In this document: positions 12,011 to 23,156 of the stretch, one piece after another
Numbering within the stretch: position 1 is the stretch's first letter
How the letters are laid out: each line of letters starts with the position of its first letter
Assembly: GCA_963082975.1 (NCBI GenBank)
Contig: OY720346.1
Span: 32,730,720 to 32,794,719, forward strand
Direction of reading: 5' to 3'
DNA: 64,000 nt
From: Labia minor
Lineage: Eukaryota > Arthropoda > Insecta > Dermaptera > Spongiphoridae
Position numbers and translations under genes: made by a program
The notes under the pieces: generated by a model
The model's database searches: none
What the model was told of the DNA's origin: nothing
What the model saw: only the letters and a program-made list of their open reading frames with translations

Positions 12011-14693
12011 GACTGACTATATTTTCTCACTCTTTGTTAATCAATTGCAATAGATGGAGACATTCTGACAGACACTGAGAATATAATCGATTCAGTGACA
12101 TTCTTCCCAGATGAATCGCATGACTGTACTGCTGTCAATCTCAGCAGTCAGGGTCATTGCCGTACGTTTCTCCCGTCATTACAGTAATCACCCACACTTG
12201 GTTGGTTGTCGTTAAGTGGGCGTTCACCCGTTAGCCACTAACAACAACTACGCCCTCTTACATACAACTGATGTACTAAATTACCCAAATGGCAAAATGA
12301 TCAACATTACCGCTTAATTTAAAAATTACTTCTAATTATAAAACTAACAATGTATATATTATATATTATATATTCAAATATACCATACATATAATTGAGC
12401 ATATATGTATATATTTATAAATAATATAAAGTACTAAAATAACGCTAACTTTTGTACATATGGTGTGTGTTTTTATATCTAAATTGTTTTCGGAACTAAA
12501 ATAAAATATAGTAAATAAATAATAATAACTTTGGAGAAACAAATGAAAAAATAAATTAAAAAATTGTTACTATTGGTTTTGTTGTAACTTTATTTGTAAG
12601 TTAAATTAAAATAAACATTTAAATCATGAAGAGTGATCGACAATTAAGTTATACTTTGAAATAGATCTGCAGATTTTCTTATAACCATTTTTTGAAAAGT
12701 TGATTTTTCCAAGAATAACTTCTTCAATTTAAATAATAATAATTACGAATTTGTTTCTCCATGACAATTTTTATAGAGATATAAATAAAGATAATAAATA
12801 TTATTTTTCGAATTTTATATATAGATTATATATATATAAAAAATATATACTATTATATAAATAAATAAATATTATTATATAACAAAATCATTTAATAAAG
12901 ATAGCAGGAATTTCTATTATATGTAAAAAAAAAATAAAAATTTTTGTTTTTATATTTTACAATTAGTCCCTTGATATAAAAATTGTATAAAAATGATTTT
13001 TTCCTGGAGATCAAAATTAAAAAGCGAGAAGGCGTTTCGGCATAATAACCGACACTGTAGTGTCAACTATTAAACTATTGTTAATTAAAATAACTTTTTA
13101 TAATTACATGGATATTATGGAAATACGATACATCTATATATCTCAATAAATAAGAGACTAATTTTCTTTCATCCAAATCAAAATTAACGAAATGACAGGA
13201 TAAAAGTAATTTTAAATGTTTTTTTTTAACTTTTAAAATAAATATTTTAAACCCCGAATTATTCACTTATTTATTAAAAATAATACTATTTTGTGTTTAT
13301 TATAAATGGCTATGATTAAACGTAAATATATTTTTTTTTCTTGTAATTATTTAATCAGCAGGATCTATCTGATTCAGCGAGCATTCGCTCAGAACTTCAA
13401 AATATGTATTGTTTACGAATTAGGTGTGAATTGTTTAAAAAATAACGTTGCTTAGAGGCAATATTAATAAATCGGTTGGGTCGATTATTATGAATATTCT
13501 TCAATATACTATTGTTTCTATGTGTAGATAGTCTTGAGATCATCAGTTAATATATATGTTCAAAATATTAAATATTCATTTTTTTTTATTATATCTTTAA
13601 TAAGAATTTATGTAAAGCACCGAGCTGAAATTCCAGTGCATACTTCGGTATATAAGACCTGTTTATACATGTGCGAGAGTGAATACAAAATTAATGTCAT
13701 TTGAAGCAATTCCTAGAATTAAAAAATATGTAAATAATAATCAAATATTATTTAAATTGTTCGTTTTATTCTAAAAGTCAAACACACACATTGTTATTAA
13801 ATTAATATTAAATATTTTAATAAAAATATAATTCTACAATAATCAACTTTTTACTAAGAAAAAAAAAATAAAAATAAAAAAAAATAGATTGATTTTATGT
13901 AGAATATAAATGTTAATAATAATAATAATATGTTGTCCAAAGCCATCTTCAATCAATGTTTTGATTTGGATATTTATTGACGGTTATTAATTATTTTAGT
14001 TAAGAAAAAACAAAATTATTTTTTTCTGTAAAGGAAATCTATACAGGTTGTCTTCATAAACCTCATGAGTAAATTTCATAAACGTCCTGAGAACAATTTT
14101 CAAGATCAAAAATACTTATATTAATATTATACATTTTTGCTATATTAAGAATATAAATAGATAGATACTATTCAAATCAATTAATTGTTGAATGCTTTAT
14201 ATTTTATCCTTAATAGATGTGTTTTGTTTTTATTTTTTAAAAATTTAACAAGGCATTAAAAAATTTGTCCCATTGGTTGTTGGGTTATCTACATCTATTA
14301 ATTTAATTTCACAGTTGTTGTTGTTGTTAATTGCAACAGACAAGCTTGATTAAGTAATCTTTGCCGACAATTTCATGGCCATTAATTAATATAAAATAAA
14401 CGTTCCCTCCTCTTCGTGCAATATTTTACTACCAATTGATTTTTTTTTTTTTTAATTTTGGAAATAAATTTTAATTTTTTTGGAGTTTATAATTTCATAT
14501 GCTAAATGTGGGTTGGTGGAATGAGTGAAGGAGAAGATAGAGAAGGGGGCTGAAGGGAAAAAGAAGGTTTGTCTTTAAATAAATCTGTAAGTTCTGCTTT
14601 TTTGAGGGAGGCTCTCTCGTCAGTCAGTGGAGTGTCGTCTTTTGTGTGTGTGGGTGCAAGTGTGTATGTGCGTGAGTGTTTTTTTGCACTCCA
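12011..14693. promoter_or_regulatory. Divergent intergenic region between Tmc and the plus-strand first exon
   Basis: This 2.7-kb stretch separates the Tmc start codon (minus, 12010) from the plus-strand start at 14694, so it should hold both promoters. The part next to Tmc (about 12030-12290) is clearly richer in G/C than the surroundings and contains CAGTCAG-like initiator words on the minus strand, as expected for a first-exon UTR and core promoter. The middle (12300-14400) is plain A/T-rich DNA with TA and TAA runs and no coding potential that I can defend. Confidence 0.5.
14620..14629 (+). promoter_or_regulatory. Candidate TCAGT initiator of the 14694 first exon
   Basis: Overlapping TCAGTC/TCAGTG words lie about 70 bp before the start codon. 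TCAGT is the established arthropod initiator. A GT-rich leader (TGTGTGTG, about 14643-14670) follows. The position fits a short 5' UTR, but no transcript data are available. Confidence 0.45.
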
Positions 14694-15848
14694 ATGGCGA
14701 CCGGACAAACATTACAATATTTTTTTAATAAATTTATTAATGACGATGGGAAACAAAATTCCAGTGGGGGGATAAATATCCCTTTTAGGTAAGATTGAAA
14801 CAAATACAATCTAACAAAATCTGCCAATAACAGTTAGGTGAGACTTCATTTTGTCATTTCATTTAAACAACAACCAAAGACAACGATATTTACTCAAATT
14901 TAATTTTTAAATTAAAATTTTTAGATTTTAAGTATAGGGCATATGCTTTTTTATAATAATTGTAAAATTCTCATTATATTCTACTTATTTATAAATAATA
15001 TTTTTTTAATAAGATCAAGATTTATATTTAATATTATTATTAAAACAAATTATTACTAACAATTAATTGTTAATTTATATTTTTCTATAAAATATTTTAT
15101 TTATTAAACTTATTAAATGAAAAGATTCTTTCAAAAAAAAAATAATAAAAGTAAGTAATTAATTAACGATAGTTTTCTTGTTTTGTAAGTATTGTTATTA
15201 TTTTTATTTATTTATTATTTTTTCTATACTCATTCGAAACTATATTTTTAAAATCATTCTATTTTTTCCCAATTCAAAATTATTATTTTTTATAATTATT
15301 TCTCAATAAAAAAAAAGATTTATTTATCTTTAAATATATACAAATAAATTATTTTATAATTTTTTTTTTAATTAAAAATATGAATATAAAAACAATTTGT
15401 TAAGCTCATACTTTACACTCTATACTTTTTGTTTATTAAGAATTTATATATACATTCCTAACGTCATCAACAGAAATAAATTTATAAACAAAAAATAAAA
15501 TAAAATTGATCAGACCCCCACAGATGTTTTCAAACCTCAGAATTGTATCATGAAATATCAATAAATAATTAAAAATAAATAAATAACTTATATTGTTACT
15601 AGTTATTATAGAATATTTTTAATAATTCATTCTTTAAAAGATTAATTATTTGAATTGATTTGATTTTTAGAGATTTAAGTGGATTGATAAATCAAACAAC
15701 CGGTGGTCTTGCTGGTGGCCTTAGTGGTCTACAACGATTAACTGATAATTTTAATAAATTAAAAGGACATTATCATTATTTGAATCGGTTTCTAAGTGGC
15801 GGCATTGGATCACAAACTCTTTTACACCCAGCACGATCAGTATTTCGA
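14694..15848 (+). CDS. Unidentified N-terminal coding segment, two exons (14694-14788 and 15671-15848)
   Basis: The ATG in CCAATGGCG opens a 31-codon exon beginning MATGQTLQYFFNKF. It ends at a strong donor (TTTTAG|GTAAG, phase 2). An acceptor (TGATTTTTAG) at 15670 restores the frame into a second exon of 59 further codons. That exon has a Gly/Leu-rich stretch (GGLAGGLSGL), ends in HPARSVFR, and has another strong donor (CGA|GTAAGT) in phase 0. The predicted N-terminus is 91 residues, cytosolic-looking, without a signal peptide. I do not recognise the family. The matching 3' part is not visible in the window. The phase-0 end and the hydrophobic pair plus basic residue (VFR) match the plus-strand first exons further on, so it may be the most upstream start of the same gene. 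Confidence 0.65.
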
Positions 15849-17076
15849 GTAAGTTTTTATTTATATTATCATTATTAATGCTATCATCATCATTACTATA
15901 ATAATATAGTTTTAGATTATTTATTTATTTTATGATTATTATATTACATAATATAAGGAAAATGTTTTTTTGTATTTATGAATTTTTTTAGTTTTAATTA
16001 ATTTTTAATAGTTCTTAATGGAAATCAAAATAATATTAAAAATTTCTTTTAACTAGATTTATTATTTTTAATTATATTGTTTAATTTTCATTATATATAT
16101 GGTCTTGTTAAGATTCGATCCCTCGTACTAAAATTAAGTCCTTATTAATGAACCAAATTACTATTCGACTTAAAAAATGGTTGAGAATAATGACCTTATT
16201 TTAGGTAAGGCATAACTCAAGCCCTACACTCGGATCCCTCCCTTGAAGTAATTTTTTCAGCAATGAAATAATTTTCAAATATTCCAAGATAGGTCCCTCA
16301 GAAACTTATATATTTGGACTTGTATTCAATATAATATATTCTAAATAATAATTCGATTTCGGTTTTGATGTATTATTTGTTTCATGGCCCGAGATCTCGA
16401 CTAACAAGTTGCACATACCTGAGATATTTTAAAAATATGATATCCAAAACTCAATCAATGATGGATTGAATGATGATATTCATACCATATTTATTAATCA
16501 ATCAAATAAATTAAACAATTTCATGAAACAAACTTCAAGAAAATAATTTATAATATTTAATTTTATTGATTTATTTTCTTTCGATATAAATATTAAATGA
16601 ACTCAAATGGATTTTTGAGATATTTTTATGTATTTATATATTTTGTTTGATTCATAGAGAAGATGGTACCAATTTCTACACCCACATATATTTATAAGAT
16701 CACCTACTCCTCTTTCTTTGATATACACACACACAAACTCATATCTTTTTTTATTTTTTACTCTTTCTTTTTTACCTTCCCCTTCTCTTTCTCTCTCTCT
16801 TCTTCACCCAATTCGTCACCGCATAGGCCCTTCAGTTTATTTAAAACTTAAAAATAGTATCTGAATCACTGATTTTTTTCACTTTTTCCCCCTTCTCTAA
16901 GGGAAAAAAATAAATATCAATAAATTATTATTATTACTTTGTTTATGAAAAACAAATTAAAAAATCCGAATCAATTATCATTAAATATATATTTATATAT
17001 CCTTTTTTTAAGATAATATACAATCTTAATAATTTTAGTTAATGTCTCTAAGTTCTTAAGTTTGAAAACGGATCTC
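15849..17076. other. Non-coding, partly repeat-like
   Basis: The segment 16100-16450 has mixed composition (GATCCCTCGTACTAA, CACTCGGATCCCTCCC) and may be an old transposon, but no ends were found. The segment 16660-16850 is pyrimidine-rich (TC/TTC). The frame at 16663 is a product of that bias. Confidence 0.3.
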
Positions 17077-17531
17077 TAAAGCCGGCTCCACATTTGCTGT
17101 GTTTGTCAAATAACGAATATTTACCAAATACCGAGCACCAAGTCTAGGAGCTTGTATTGAATATTCATCTTGTTAATATTATTAATATATAAATATAACC
17201 TCCTTAATTTGGTTTATTGAATTTAATTGAATAATTTAATTAATTGAATTAAATTAATCATAATAATTGTAAGGTAATACTTTATAAATAAATTATTTAA
17301 TTGGAATTGTTAATTTATTATATAAAAAACGAATTGTTAGAGAAACAATATTAATTATTAAAATTCTCGAATAATAATATTCTCAAATATTCGTCTTGTG
17401 CTCGGTATAATAGCGAACAATCGAGCACCCAAATGTTTGTGCTCAGCATATTCCAAGCGCAGGGCAAGCAACCCATCCACACATGCGGTGTTTTCCAAAT
17501 GTTTTGCTTGATATTTGGCAGCCGGCTTAAG
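17077..17531. mobile_element. Probable DNA-transposon MITE with GCCGGCT ends
   Basis: TAAAGCCGGCT at the left and AGCCGGCTTAA at the right form imperfect inverted ends. ACCGAGCAC/GTGCTCGGT and ACGAATATT/AATATTCGT are also inverted inside. No clear target duplication is seen, so the class is open. Confidence 0.5.
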
Positions 17532-17688
17532 GCAAAGCACTTTTTAGTTAGGGAAAATTTTCAGAACAATTAAAAAAATATTTCAATAAATATGTAGTAT
17601 GATGAATTTTATTAAAAATAAACTAATCATTATATAACAGTAAAATACAAACAAAAAATTTAAAATATGAAAATATAATTTATATATA

Positions 17689-17690
<2 letters not shown>

Positions 17691-17730
<40 letters not shown>
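17691..17730. repeat. (TA)n microsatellite
   Basis: An uninterrupted TA run immediately before the foldback element. Confidence 0.9.
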
Positions 17731-17734
<4 letters not shown>

Positions 17735-17770
17735 GTTTAGGTTTCCGTGAAAGTTATTGTTATCATCATG

Positions 17771-18299
17771 TTACTATCAGATTTATCAGAGTTATAATTA
17801 CGTATTTTTGTGAGATTATTTTCTCGACGTTTCGGCACCCATTTTGGCGCCATTTTCAAGAGATTATTTAGGTGGGAATATTTTTTGGGATTCTAGGTCT
17901 TAGTCTGTGTGACCAAGAGTTAATAACGGGATTTTGGGTTGATAGGTTGGTTGGTTTTGTACTCACTGCGTTGCTGTGGAGCTCCGAAGAATCCTGGGCA
18001 ATCCTGACTCCGGCACACGTGCGTATTGGACAATAGCCCGAGGCTAATTGGGACCCGACCCTTTGGATTCTATCTGAGCTTGTTACCCGCGCATGCGCAA
18101 TGGGATTTTGTGTACTCTGGTGGGCGGAGCTTAACTTAGATCCAGAAACAATATAAATCCTGCTATAAAGTTAAGCTCCGCCCACCAGAGTACACAGAAT
18201 CCCAAAAAATATTCCCATGGCGCCAAAATGGGTGCCGAAACGACGAGAAAACAATCTCACAAAAATACGTAATTATAACCCTGATAAATCTGTTAGTAA
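17771..18299. mobile_element. Foldback/MITE-type element with 83-bp inverted arms
   Basis: The left arm 17771-17853 and right arm 18217-18299 are inverted copies of the same length with only a few mismatches; both contain the GTTTCGGCACCCATTTTGG block. A second inverted pair lies inside: 18103-18138 against 18168-18203, 36 bp with one mismatch (GGTGGGCGGAGC) around a 29-bp loop, and GGGAATATTTTTTGGGATT also occurs on both sides. There is no coding capacity. It is a non-autonomous foldback element; the superfamily cannot be assigned. A mariner begins 7 bp after its right end. Confidence 0.8.
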
Positions 18300-18306
18300 T
18301 ATATAT

Positions 18307-19138
18307 AGGGTGGGGGAGAAAAACCTATCAGATTTATGCCATTATTAAATTTAAGTTTTGAAAAGCACATCACTCAAATGTCGTCCTTGGGAGCGGATAC
18401 ACTGATTTAGGCGCTCGCGGTAGCTTTCCATGACTTTCACCGTCATTTCCACAGGCAGAATTTTCGATATTGGAGTAACGAAAATCCTCGGGAAATCCAT
18501 CAGGAACCCCTCCATAGCCCAAAAGTGACTGTGTGGTGTGCTCTTTCCCGATTAGGCGTCTGGGGGCCTTACTATTTTGAAGAAAATGGGTAAACCGTAA
18601 CGGTCAATAGCGAGCGCTATTGTTTCATGCTGGAAAATTTTCTTCGACCCAAAATGGAAGAAAATGGAGTGGAAAATGTGTCGTTTCAACAGGATGGTGC
18701 AACCGCCCACGCATCGCGGCGATCAATGGACATTCTCAGGGAAATGTTTCCAGGTCCCCTCATTTCTCTGAGAGGTGATCTTGGCTGGCCGCCGTGCTCA
18801 CCGGATCTCACTCTATGCGACTTCTTCCTTTGGGGTTACCTCAAATCGAAGGTTTACCAGCATCGACCAAGAACCCTTCTTGCTTTACGAAGGGAAATTG
18901 CTCGGGCAATTGAAGAAATACATGTGGAAATGACGGTGAAAGTCATGGAAAGCTACCGCGAGCGCCTAAATCAGTGTATCCCCTCCCAAGGACGACATTT
19001 GAGTGATGTCCTTTTCAAAACTTAAATTTAATAATGGAATAAAATTTGCGATATGTTAATAAAATAAATTTTTTGACAAGCTGAGTGGTTTTAATTTTAT
19101 AACGTTTTGAAATCTGATAGGTTTTTCTCCCCCACCCT
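18307..19138 (+). mobile_element. Rearranged mariner element with perfect terminal repeats
   Basis: The terminal inverted repeats are identical over 29 bp (beginning AGGGTGGGGGAGAAAAACC) and TA-rich DNA flanks both ends. The left 147 bp (18307-18453) is an inverted copy of the right end (18923-19138), including the last transposase codons, with one internal gap. The original 5' half is gone. The element is therefore a foldback derivative that cannot make transposase. Confidence 0.9.
18459..19025 (+). pseudogene. Mariner/Tc1-superfamily transposase, C-terminal remnant
   Basis: Reading in one frame from the NFRYW motif, the segment carries the usual mariner landmarks: VTVWCAL, the second catalytic Asp in FQQDGATAH, the third in PPCSPDLTLCDFFLWGYLKS, and a C-terminus near GRHLSDVLFKT. 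An in-frame TAA at 18591-18593 interrupts it. The helix-turn-helix DNA-binding half and the first catalytic Asp are missing because the element is rearranged just before NFRYW. An open stretch from the ATG at 18627 to the stop remains but lacks part of the catalytic triad, so it is inactive. Confidence 0.92.
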
Positions 19139-19300
19139 GTATATACATGAAATTAACTTGAGGTACAAAACATTTAATGTGATATTTGTGCTGTAGGATT
19201 TGCAAATTATTGGTGCTAATAAATATTTAAAATTTAATTTTGAGTGATGGTATAAAAATCTAAGATTTTGGGAGGAGTGAAAGACTCTCTTAAAGCGTGT

Positions 19301-19489
19301 TTTCTTTTGTACTGATGATAATTTACCTGGATGATTCTTCATTAAAAATCCATTGGAATTTACAGATGATGGACTATTAATAACCAAGTTGTTGTTATTA
19401 TTGTTAATGTTGTTAGGAGGTTGAATTTGAAAGATTGACCTGGGAATTCGCCATTCGGCGCCCAATTTTTCTACTTTCCTTTTCCACAT
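19301..19489 (-). pseudogene. Truncated inverted copy of the 19860 coding segment
   Basis: On the minus strand from ATG 19489 the sequence starts MWKRKVEKLGAEWRIPRSIF and runs through Asn repeats to GFLMKNHPGKLSSVQKK. It then loses similarity at about 19301 and drifts into filler that ends in the mariner terminal repeat. About 190 bp match the plus-strand copy at 19860 at roughly nine bases in ten. Similarity stops at the start codon; the upstream flanks differ. CCAG|GTAAAT within both copies could be a splice donor. It is either a broken copy or a functional exon with that donor; I favour broken. Confidence 0.6.
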
Positions 19490-19859
19490 TTAAATAACAC
19501 CTATGCGATCATTATACACTATCATTATAGATTCATTTAAATGATACCAAATAAATTTTCCATAAGTATTAAAATAATAAAATAATAATAATAATTTATA
19601 AAAAAAAAGATTTTAGATAAAGAAATGTTCGATTATTTGTTAAGTTCGTTATCATAATGGTTAATTGAGATTATAATTTTATCAGTCTTTTCCTTTCATG
19701 ACACATATGGATAAGAGAGTGAGAGAGGGAGTGATTCAATGATTATTTCATCAATGGCGTATCATTTGGTATAGCTACTTTATTATCCCAGTTTAATTCA
19801 ATCTCTCTTTCGGTGGGTTGTCAAGTTGAACCTTCTATTTGTTCTGATTTCTTATCCAA

Positions 19860-20255
19860 ATGTGGAGAAAGAAAGTAGAAAAATTGGGTGCCGAATGGCG
19901 AATTCCCAGGCCAATCTTTCAATTTCAATCTCCAAACAACATTAACAACAATAACAACAACTTGGATATTAATAGTCCATCAACTATAAACTCCAATGGA
20001 TTTTTAATGAAAAATCATCCAGGTAAATTATCACCAGTACAAAAGAAAATATTAAGACGAAAGAGTTTTATTAAAGAGAAGAAAAATGATTCAAAACAAA
20101 AAGAGTACAATAAGGATAATGATAATGATAAAAATAACAAACCTAAAAAGAAATCATTTTTTGGTACAATTAAAAGAACAAAATCAATGAAGGCGGAGAA
20201 GAACAAAAAACTTGAAGTCAACAATAGCAATAATATCGATAATGTTTCGATTTAA
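19860..20255 (+). CDS. Hypothetical 131-residue Lys/Asn-rich protein
   Basis: The open frame from ATG 19860 to TAA 20253-20255 is 131 codons. It begins MWRKKVEKLGAEWRIPRPIF, followed by an Asn-rich linker (about 27-45) and GFLMKNHPGKLSPVQKK (48-64). A strongly basic tail follows, with RRKSF and KKKSFFGTIKRTKSMK, which look like phosphorylatable basic motifs. There is no membrane span or catalytic motif, and I do not recognise a family. A good donor (CCAG|GTAAAT after 20022, phase 1) means it could also be a first exon. An inverted near-copy starts at 19489, 370 bp away on the other strand. Confidence 0.55.
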   Translation: MWRKKVEKLGAEWRIPRPIFQFQSPNNINNNNNNLDINSPSTINSNGFLMKNHPGKLSPVQKKILRRKSFIKEKKNDSKQKEYNKDNDNDKNNKPKKKSFFGTIKRTKSMKAEKNKKLEVNNSNNIDNVSI

Positions 20256-20817
20256 TAATAATTATTAATCATTTATAAAATTAACAATTTCAAATATTAA
20301 TAACGATATGATTGTAAAATACACATATTTATATAATATATATATTTCTAATTATTTATATTTAGGTAGATGTAATGATTTCAATTAATTAAATTTAAGT
20401 AATATCTAGTAACATTCAGATTTTCAGTTTATAATTACTGTTAATATTATTAATTTTTTTGTTATTATTATTACACTATAATAAATATTTTGTTTATTTA
20501 TTTTTTTTGTTAAATAACAATGTTTATTTATTTTATTCTTAAACAAATTGAAATAAATAATTATTTTTATTTATAATTTTAATTTACTTTATCCTTTGTT
20601 CAAATTTTATTTAGTACCTGGTTCACCGAGCCACCGCTCGGCCATTAAAAATAACTATTCCTTATTGGCTAGCAATATTAATTACTGGTTCACCGAGCCT
20701 TAGTCATAAAACATATTCACCTTAAACGTATATATTAATGATCTGAAAGACAAAAAAGTTAGGCCTGTTGATATAACAGTATATATTACTGAATTTGATT
20801 TAATATAAGATATTTTG
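20256..20817. other. A/T-rich, with a short repeated word
   Basis: TGGTTCACCGAGCC occurs twice (about 20619-20632 and 20686-20699), once followed by an inverted GGCTCGG-type echo (CCACCGCTCGGCC). Otherwise only A/T runs. Confidence 0.35.
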
Positions 20818-21175
20818 TTTTTAAGGAAGCGCTGTCCGACGTAGTTAATGTCGTCATTTGGATTTCCTATTTTAAATTAAGAAAAAAATAATAAACGTTC
20901 TGAAACAATTTCAAATAATTTCAATGAATGTATTAATGTAATAAAAAACAGATATGGATATAACATAAATATTTTTAATTTTATTTTATTTATAATATAT
21001 ATATTTTGTATATAAGGAAGCGCTGGCTGACGTAGTTGCTGAGGTCATATAAATTTAAATTAAGAAAAAACTATCTAATTTTTCCCGAAGCTGAAACCAA
21101 TACAGATCGATTTTGCTTTGTAAAAATTATCTATGGTGTGAATTTCAAAAAAATTCTTAGAGCGGTTCAATATAT
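20818..21175 (+). repeat. R1 fragments, two partial units
   Basis: AAGGAAGCGCTG...GACGTAGTTA...GTCATTTGG (20822-20862) and again AAGGAAGCGCTGGCTGACGTAGTTGC (21014 on) frame the shared AACAGATATGGATATAA/TAAATATTTTTAATTTTA block of R1. Both are diverged partial copies in plus orientation. Confidence 0.7.
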
Positions 21176-22635
21176 ATACAAATATATATACAATTTTTGC
21201 TAGTATAATAAGATAAGATTTATAAAATATTTAAAATAAATGGGCTTATTTGATTACTAATAATCACTATTAATATATTGATACTCATAAAAAATCTAGT
21301 GATATTTATTCTATTAATTTTGTCAAAAAATTATTTCATTTATTTATCCATTAAATGTTGCAGTTGTTACTTTTAATCTGCTAAAGTTGTATGTAAATTT
21401 TAATATAATAATCATATTTTATTATCTGAACATTTTGATATCAGTTTTATTTTTGATCATCATCCACTTCATCATCTTGACACAATTAATTAATTAAGTA
21501 AATTTAATTTGTATAAAATAAAAGTATTGCATTAAAAATTTCAGCTAAAATATATTTTACTTTTATCTTTTTTATCTCTCAAAGTATTATTATAAAAGAT
21601 TAAAAAGAAAATTTGTTAATATATTTTAAAAATAGATGTTTTTGTTAACTTTTTTATTAAAGATTTATTAATAAGTAATAAATAATAAATATTAATATTT
21701 GTAATATAAATATTACCTGAATAAAATGTTTTAGGTAAATATATTTAAATTTCATACTAGAAATTGTGAATTATTAAAATATTTATTAGTAACTAATATC
21801 TAAATAGTTTCACTACGCTATAGTCAATCCTTTATATTTTTTCATCAGTCTATAAAATTAGATTCTCTATGAGTTTATTTATTATTTTCTGTTTGAATAT
21901 AAAGTTGATGGAGAGAGTTTAATAAACGTTTGCATATCTTTCAAATATACTATTCTATTATCTAATTTTAGTTTTGTGTAAGAAATATAGCATCTCAGTG
22001 ATATATTTGTAACATATTTGTCTCTGAAAATTATAGTATAAAACATGTTTCAAAAGGGATTAAAAATAACTCATTGAATATTTAAAATGGCGGAAACTGT
22101 CATGGCTGCCATTTATAATACATTTACCTAAAACTAATGAATATTGTAGGAAAGATTAATTATTCTTTGAATATAATGATAAAATTTATTGAAACCTGTT
22201 TTGATATTATAAACTAATAGAGATTTTTGAAGTGAAAACTTCTTTAGCGGCGTTGAGCACTTTTGCGGGATGGGGAAAAAATATAGATTTCGCGTGAGAT
22301 TCCAAAACGACACCGACCCGACCGATATACGCATGCGCAATACGCCAGAATGTTAGACACTAAACTTCTGATACATTCTTTACAAAATTTTACATATTTG
22401 CCATATTAAATATTATTATTTATATTTACATTAATAATCAGTATTACTAAATTATGTATATATAAAATAAAATATTTTAATATATTATTATGTGTTAAAT
22501 TATATTAAATTAATTTCTAATATATTTATATAATTTAAAATTAATTTCAGAATATATATATATATATATTAAATTATATACTATATATAATATATTATAT
22601 AATATATATTTTAATAAATTAATTTTTAAATATAT
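21176..22635. other. Mostly A/T-rich; a G/C-richer patch at 22230-22350
   Basis: The patch (TTAGCGGCGTTGAGCAC, CGACACCGACCCGACCG, ACGCATGCGCAATACG) stands out in composition and may be a transposon end. No frame or terminal repeats were found. Confidence 0.3.
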
Positions 22636-22658
22636 GTGTGTGTGTGTGTGTGTGTGTG
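22635..22658 (+). repeat. (TG)n microsatellite
   Basis: A run of TG dinucleotides next to an R2-type fragment. Confidence 0.95.
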
Positions 22659-22750
22659 ACCGTAAAAATAAAGATATATGTTTGATAATTTTTCACATGA
22701 TTAATAATTGTATAAAACTGCTATATATAGAATTTCAGCTTGATAGAATC

Positions 22751-22834
22751 GCTGAAAGTACCAGAATTAATTTTTTAACACTGGAAATCTCACGCTCCAA
22801 CACGTGACGTGGTGCCATCAACAAAGAGCCAAAC
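22751..22834 (+). repeat. R2 repeat, 84-bp unit a
   Basis: The unit GCTGAAAGTACCAGAATTAA...GAGCCAAAC recurs almost unchanged at 22971-23054. Related sequence in inverted orientation lies at about 27366-27430. Confidence 0.85.
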
Positions 22835-22852
22835 ACTCCACTATCCACTCGA

Positions 22853-23156
22853 CTATCTCGCAAATTTGAATTTGTTTAAATAATATTTATTAATTTAAAT
22901 TAAATTATAATTTAATAAATATTATTTATAACATCAAAAACATCAAAATCTCAACATCGAAAATTGAATTGCTGAAAGTACCAGAATTAATTTTTTAACA
23001 CTGGAAATCTCACGCGCCAACACGTGACGTGGTGCCATCAAAAAAGAGCCAAACTTTAATAAATATTATTTATTAATTTTAATTTATAATTGAATTAATT
23101 TAATTTAATTTAAATTAATATATGTTATTTAATCCAATTCAAATTTGCGAGATATG
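22853..23156. repeat. R2-associated inverted repeat around unit b
   Basis: ATCTCGCAAATTTGAAT (22853-22869) and ATTCAAATTTGCGAGAT (about 23139-23155) are inverted partners enclosing the second 84-bp unit (22971-23054) and the CATCAAAATCTCAACATCGAAAATT segment shared with 27777-27804. Confidence 0.7.

Noticed and set aside
17358..17540. 60-codon minus frame with AAKYQAKHLENTACVD-like text
   Set aside because: Lies within the GCCGGCT-ended MITE and ends with it.
22751..23054. Regular repeats considered as a CRISPR-like array
   Set aside because: Only two long units, eukaryotic A/T-rich context, no adjacent cas genes.
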